A stretch of DNA of 6,255 nt from Clostridiales bacterium (GTDB lineage Bacteria; Bacillota; Clostridia; Oscillospirales; QAMX01): assembly GCA_012841675.1 (NCBI GenBank), contig DUUG01000065.1:1-6255 (forward strand), read 5' to 3'. This document shows, piece after piece, positions 4,908-6,255 of this stretch (positions are counted from its first letter, which is position 1; each line of letters opens with the position of its first letter). Position numbers and translations under genes: made by a program. The notes beneath the pieces are model-generated. The model was given only the letters and a program-made list of their open reading frames with translations, was not told where the DNA came from and made no database searches.

Positions 4908-6255
4908 ATGAAACAAACGGCTCCTATTCCCATAGGCTCAAGGCGTGAGCTTTTCGTTGACCGGTATTTGATCGATCGTATGGAAAATACGCGACTTACT
5001 CTCCACGAACCGATTTCAGGCGGCAAGGCGCTTGTATTGGATCGGCCTTGGGAGGGGCCCGCCAACGGCCCGGTTAGTGTTTTTTGGTTTGAAGGGCGCT
5101 TTTTATTGTATTACCGCGCCATGCGAATGGAACCGGGCGACGACAACGGCCTTCTTTGCGTTGCCGAAAGCAAAGACGGGGAAACGTGGACAAAGCCTTC
5201 CCTCGGACTTGTTGAACGCAAGGGAACAAAAGACAACAATATTGTGGGAGATGAGTTGGGAAACCCCTTGGCGCCTGCTGTCTGGCTGGATACGCGGCCG
5301 GGTGTGCCAAAAAGCGAGAGAATTAAGGCCTATGCCTTCGAAAGCAGCACCGGCAAGGCACTGAATGCCTTCGAATGGCCCAACGGGCAAACGAGGATGG
5401 TCGTTTGGGCGTCTGCTGATGGATTTTTGTTTCACAAAATGGAGCGGCAGCCGGAAGCCGTCTGCGATTTCCCCAATGCCTTTGACGGCGGCAACTCTAT
5501 TTTTTGGAGCGAGGCAGAGGAGCAGTATGTGCTTTATCTCCGCTACTGGGATGAAAAAGGGCGAACGGTGGCCCGCATGACCTCCAAGGATTTTTACCAC
5601 TGGACCAAGGCAGAGCCGATGACGTTTGAGGCGTATGAGCAAATTTACATGAACAATACGCTTCCGTATTACCGTGCGCCGCATATTTATCATGCGATTG
5701 CTTCTCGGTTTATGGCGGGTCGGCGGGTTGTTACCCGTGAGCAGGCAGAGCAGGCAGGCGTCTACTCCACCCGAGGACATTATTATGACGGTGACTGTTC
5801 CGACGGTATATTGATGACAACCCGTGCCGGTTCAACTCATTACGACAGGGCATGTAAGGAAACCTTTATTCGCCCCGGCATTGGTTACGGAAACTGGACC
5901 TCACGCACCAATTATCCGTATATGGGTGTGGTTCCGGTCAATGACAGGCAGATGATGCTGTTTGTAAACCGCAATTATATGCAGGATACTTGGCACGCCG
6001 AGCGGCTTTTGCTGCGTATTGACGGGTTTACCTCGGTTTCTGCCCCGTGGGAAGGCGGCCGAATGGTGACAAAGCCTCTGCTGTTTGAAGGGGACAAATT
6101 GGAAATTAACTTCAGAACCGGCGCCGCAGGGTATGTACGGGTTGGCCTTGCCGATGAAACAGGCGCGTTTTACCAAGGCTTTGCCTTGGACGATTGCTTG
6201 GAAATCATCGGAGACGAAATTGAGCGAACCGTTGTCTTTGCAAACGGCGCATCCG
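4908..6255 (+). CDS. Glycoside-hydrolase-like beta-propeller protein (GH32/GH43-like fold); C-terminus beyond the right edge
   Basis: An uninterrupted frame of 449 codons runs from the ATG to the window end. The opening SRRELFVDRYLIDRMENTRLTLHEP (11-35) and DRPWEGP (45-51) match a family of uncharacterised proteins, often from Planctomycetes and other carbohydrate degraders, commonly annotated as GH32/GH43-like. Blade-type repeats are visible: FEGRFLLYYR then ESKDGETWTKP (61-70, 87-97), EEQYVLYLRY then TSKDFYHWTK (204-213, 225-234), and DGILMTTRAGSTHYDR (299-314) then FIRPG (320-324). The tail DDCLEIIGDEIER (428-440) is the conserved end region of this family, so I expect only a few tens of residues to be missing. 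No signal peptide is seen; the N-terminus is polar, so the protein should be cytosolic. I could not assign catalytic acids with certainty, and the substrate is unknown. It is the last visible gene of the cluster, 23 bp after the HAD phosphatase. Confidence 0.78.
   Translation, partial: MKQTAPIPIGSRRELFVDRYLIDRMENTRLTLHEPISGGKALVLDRPWEGPANGPVSVFWFEGRFLLYYRAMRMEPGDDNGLLCVAESKDGETWTKPSLGLVERKGTKDNNIVGDELGNPLAPAVWLDTRPGVPKSERIKAYAFESSTGKALNAFEWPNGQTRMVVWASADGFLFHKMERQPEAVCDFPNAFDGGNSIFWSEAEEQYVLYLRYWDEKGRTVARMTSKDFYHWTKAEPMTFEAYEQIYMNNTLPYYRAPHIYHAIASRFMAGRRVVTREQAEQAGVYSTRGHYYDGDCSDGILMTTRAGSTHYDRACKETFIRPGIGYGNWTSRTNYPYMGVVPVNDRQMMLFVNRNYMQDTWHAERLLLRIDGFTSVSAPWEGGRMVTKPLLFEGDKLEINFRTGAAGYVRVGLADETGAFYQGFALDDCLEIIGDEIERTVVFANGAS

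Noticed and set aside
5103..5780. 225-codon minus-strand open frame opposite the propeller gene
   Set aside because: The plus strand reads a motif-bearing protein without a break through the whole segment; the minus frame shows no family features.

Overview
The window looks like part of a low-to-moderate GC Clostridia-type (Bacillota) chromosome. This is inferred from strong AAGGAG(G) ribosome binding sites before almost every gene, AT-rich promoters, tightly packed same-strand genes, and a bacterial AraM-type glycerol-1-phosphate dehydrogenase next to a NagD/AraL-type HAD phosphatase. No rRNA or other marker is present to fix the genus.

Layout. Left part, minus strand: two tandem histidine-phosphatase (phosphoglycerate-mutase-like) paralogs. 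The copy at 286-945 is a pseudogene with about five small indels. The copy starting at 210 reads cleanly but runs off the left edge. Both keep the same RBS context, so they look like a tandem duplication with one decayed member. The non-coding stretch 946-1324 holds two divergent promoters: one leftward (1013-1041, with a 14-bp palindrome in its spacer) and one rightward (1263-1291, with a tandem heptamer over the -10).

Right part, plus strand: a compact five-gene probable operon with gaps of 4, 3, 1 and 23 bp. Its genes are a flavin-reductase-family FMN protein (1325-1816), lipoate-protein ligase LplA (1821-2783), sn-glycerol-1-phosphate dehydrogenase AraM (2787-4082), a HAD-IIA phosphatase (4084-4884), and a GH32/43-like beta-propeller protein (4908 to beyond the right edge).

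How the genes may work together. AraM (dihydroxyacetone phosphate to sn-glycerol 1-phosphate) with an adjacent HAD-IIA phosphatase recalls the araL-araM pair of the Bacillus subtilis arabinose operon. The propeller protein downstream suggests a link to carbohydrate turnover. A G1P-to-glycerol route, or phosphatase clean-up of sugar phosphates, is plausible but inferred. The flavin reductase and LplA are cofactor-related and have no obvious biochemical link to the last three genes. No mobile element, CRISPR array, tRNA, rRNA or convincing intrinsic terminator was seen.
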